From Methylobacterium sp. E-045 (lineage in GTDB: Bacteria; Pseudomonadota; Alphaproteobacteria; Rhizobiales; Beijerinckiaceae), in NCBI RefSeq assembly GCF_022829685.1, contig NZ_JAKSYE010000035.1, forward strand, positions 1 through 41,977: DNA of 41,977 bases, read 5' to 3'. Below are positions 41,965 through 41,977 of this stretch, piece after piece. The translations under genes were made by a program, and so were the position numbers. Each line of letters begins with the position of its first letter. Within the stretch, counting starts at the first letter, position 1. The notes beneath the pieces were generated by a model, which saw only the letters and a list, made by a program, of their open reading frames with translations, did not search any database and had not been told where the DNA came from.

Positions 41965-41977
41965 CCCCCCCCCCCCC
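41965..41977. other. 13-base C run at the right edge
   Basis: The last 13 bases are all C. Such runs are rare even in high-GC genomes and at a contig end often come from sequencing chemistry. The 175 bp before it (41791-41964) hold no gene; GTGCGT-CA-ACGCAC near 41820 is a short inverted repeat of unknown role. Confidence 0.5.

Noticed and set aside
1..41977. CRISPR arrays, tRNA or rRNA genes, insertion sequences, prophage
   Set aside because: No regularly spaced repeats, cloverleaf sequences, transposase or phage structural genes were seen on reading both strands.

Overview
The window is a GC-rich, densely packed chromosomal segment of an alphaproteobacterium. The gene content fits the Hyphomicrobiales, most likely Methylobacterium or a close relative. 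The supporting signs are the xseB-dxs pair, a TIGR02301-type secreted protein, an all-SUF iron-sulfur operon with two cysteine desulfurases and Irr-type iron boxes, interspersed palindromic repeats typical of this order, a Pls/PosA-like peptide synthetase and a BchE-like radical SAM enzyme. Genus assignment is inference; no rRNA or tRNA gene was seen.

Layout. 1-3.4 kb (minus strand): start of dxs, xseB, a translationally coupled trio (tag, an HD-domain protein and a tyrosine-phosphatase-like protein), and a YgfZ/GcvT-like Fe-S maturation factor. 3.6-8.4 kb: a dihydroorotase-like gene, a strong bidirectional terminator, then a minus-strand row (small hypothetical, TIGR02301 protein, Nudix hydrolase, FG-GAP-like secreted protein, SDR). 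8.7-10.5 kb: a divergent HxlR regulator / MFS exporter pair with a repeated operator-like sequence between them. 10.6-18.2 kb: housekeeping and metabolic genes (pdxH, outer-membrane-type lipoprotein, DnaJ/CbpA-type chaperone, fabI, DUF2157-like membrane protein, RecF-like ATPase, PPK2 kinase, histidine phosphatase).

18.4-22.6 kb holds the largest gene, a 1366-residue stand-alone peptide synthetase of the Pls/PosA type (adenylation, carrier and membrane-bound C-terminal modules). A Phd/VapC toxin-antitoxin pair follows it, with a perfect 19-bp palindrome over the antitoxin start. 24.1-32.9 kb is the SUF cluster: cysteine desulfurase, sufB, a small coiled-coil gene, a lower-GC secreted cysteine protein, sufC, sufD, a hairpin and an interspersed repeat, sufS, sufT, a frameshifted Uma2 gene on the opposite strand, and sufA. 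Two tandem inverted repeats matching the rhizobial iron control element lie just downstream of a plausible promoter, so Irr-type iron regulation is likely.

32.9-38.2 kb: a GGDEF cyclase, a DEAD-box RNA helicase with a long leader, then an NCS1 permease with a hydantoin-racemase-like protein that lacks the second catalytic cysteine. 38.2-41.6 kb: a small regulated unit made of a membrane protein, a winged-helix regulator, a cis-prenyltransferase and a BchE-like cobalamin radical SAM protein. The same CTTTG-N5-CAAAG palindrome stands before the first gene and over the start codon of the prenyltransferase. This shared operator, the peptide synthetase and the iron-controlled SUF operon with its inserted genes are the items most worth following up. 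The window ends in a 13-base C run that may be an assembly artefact.
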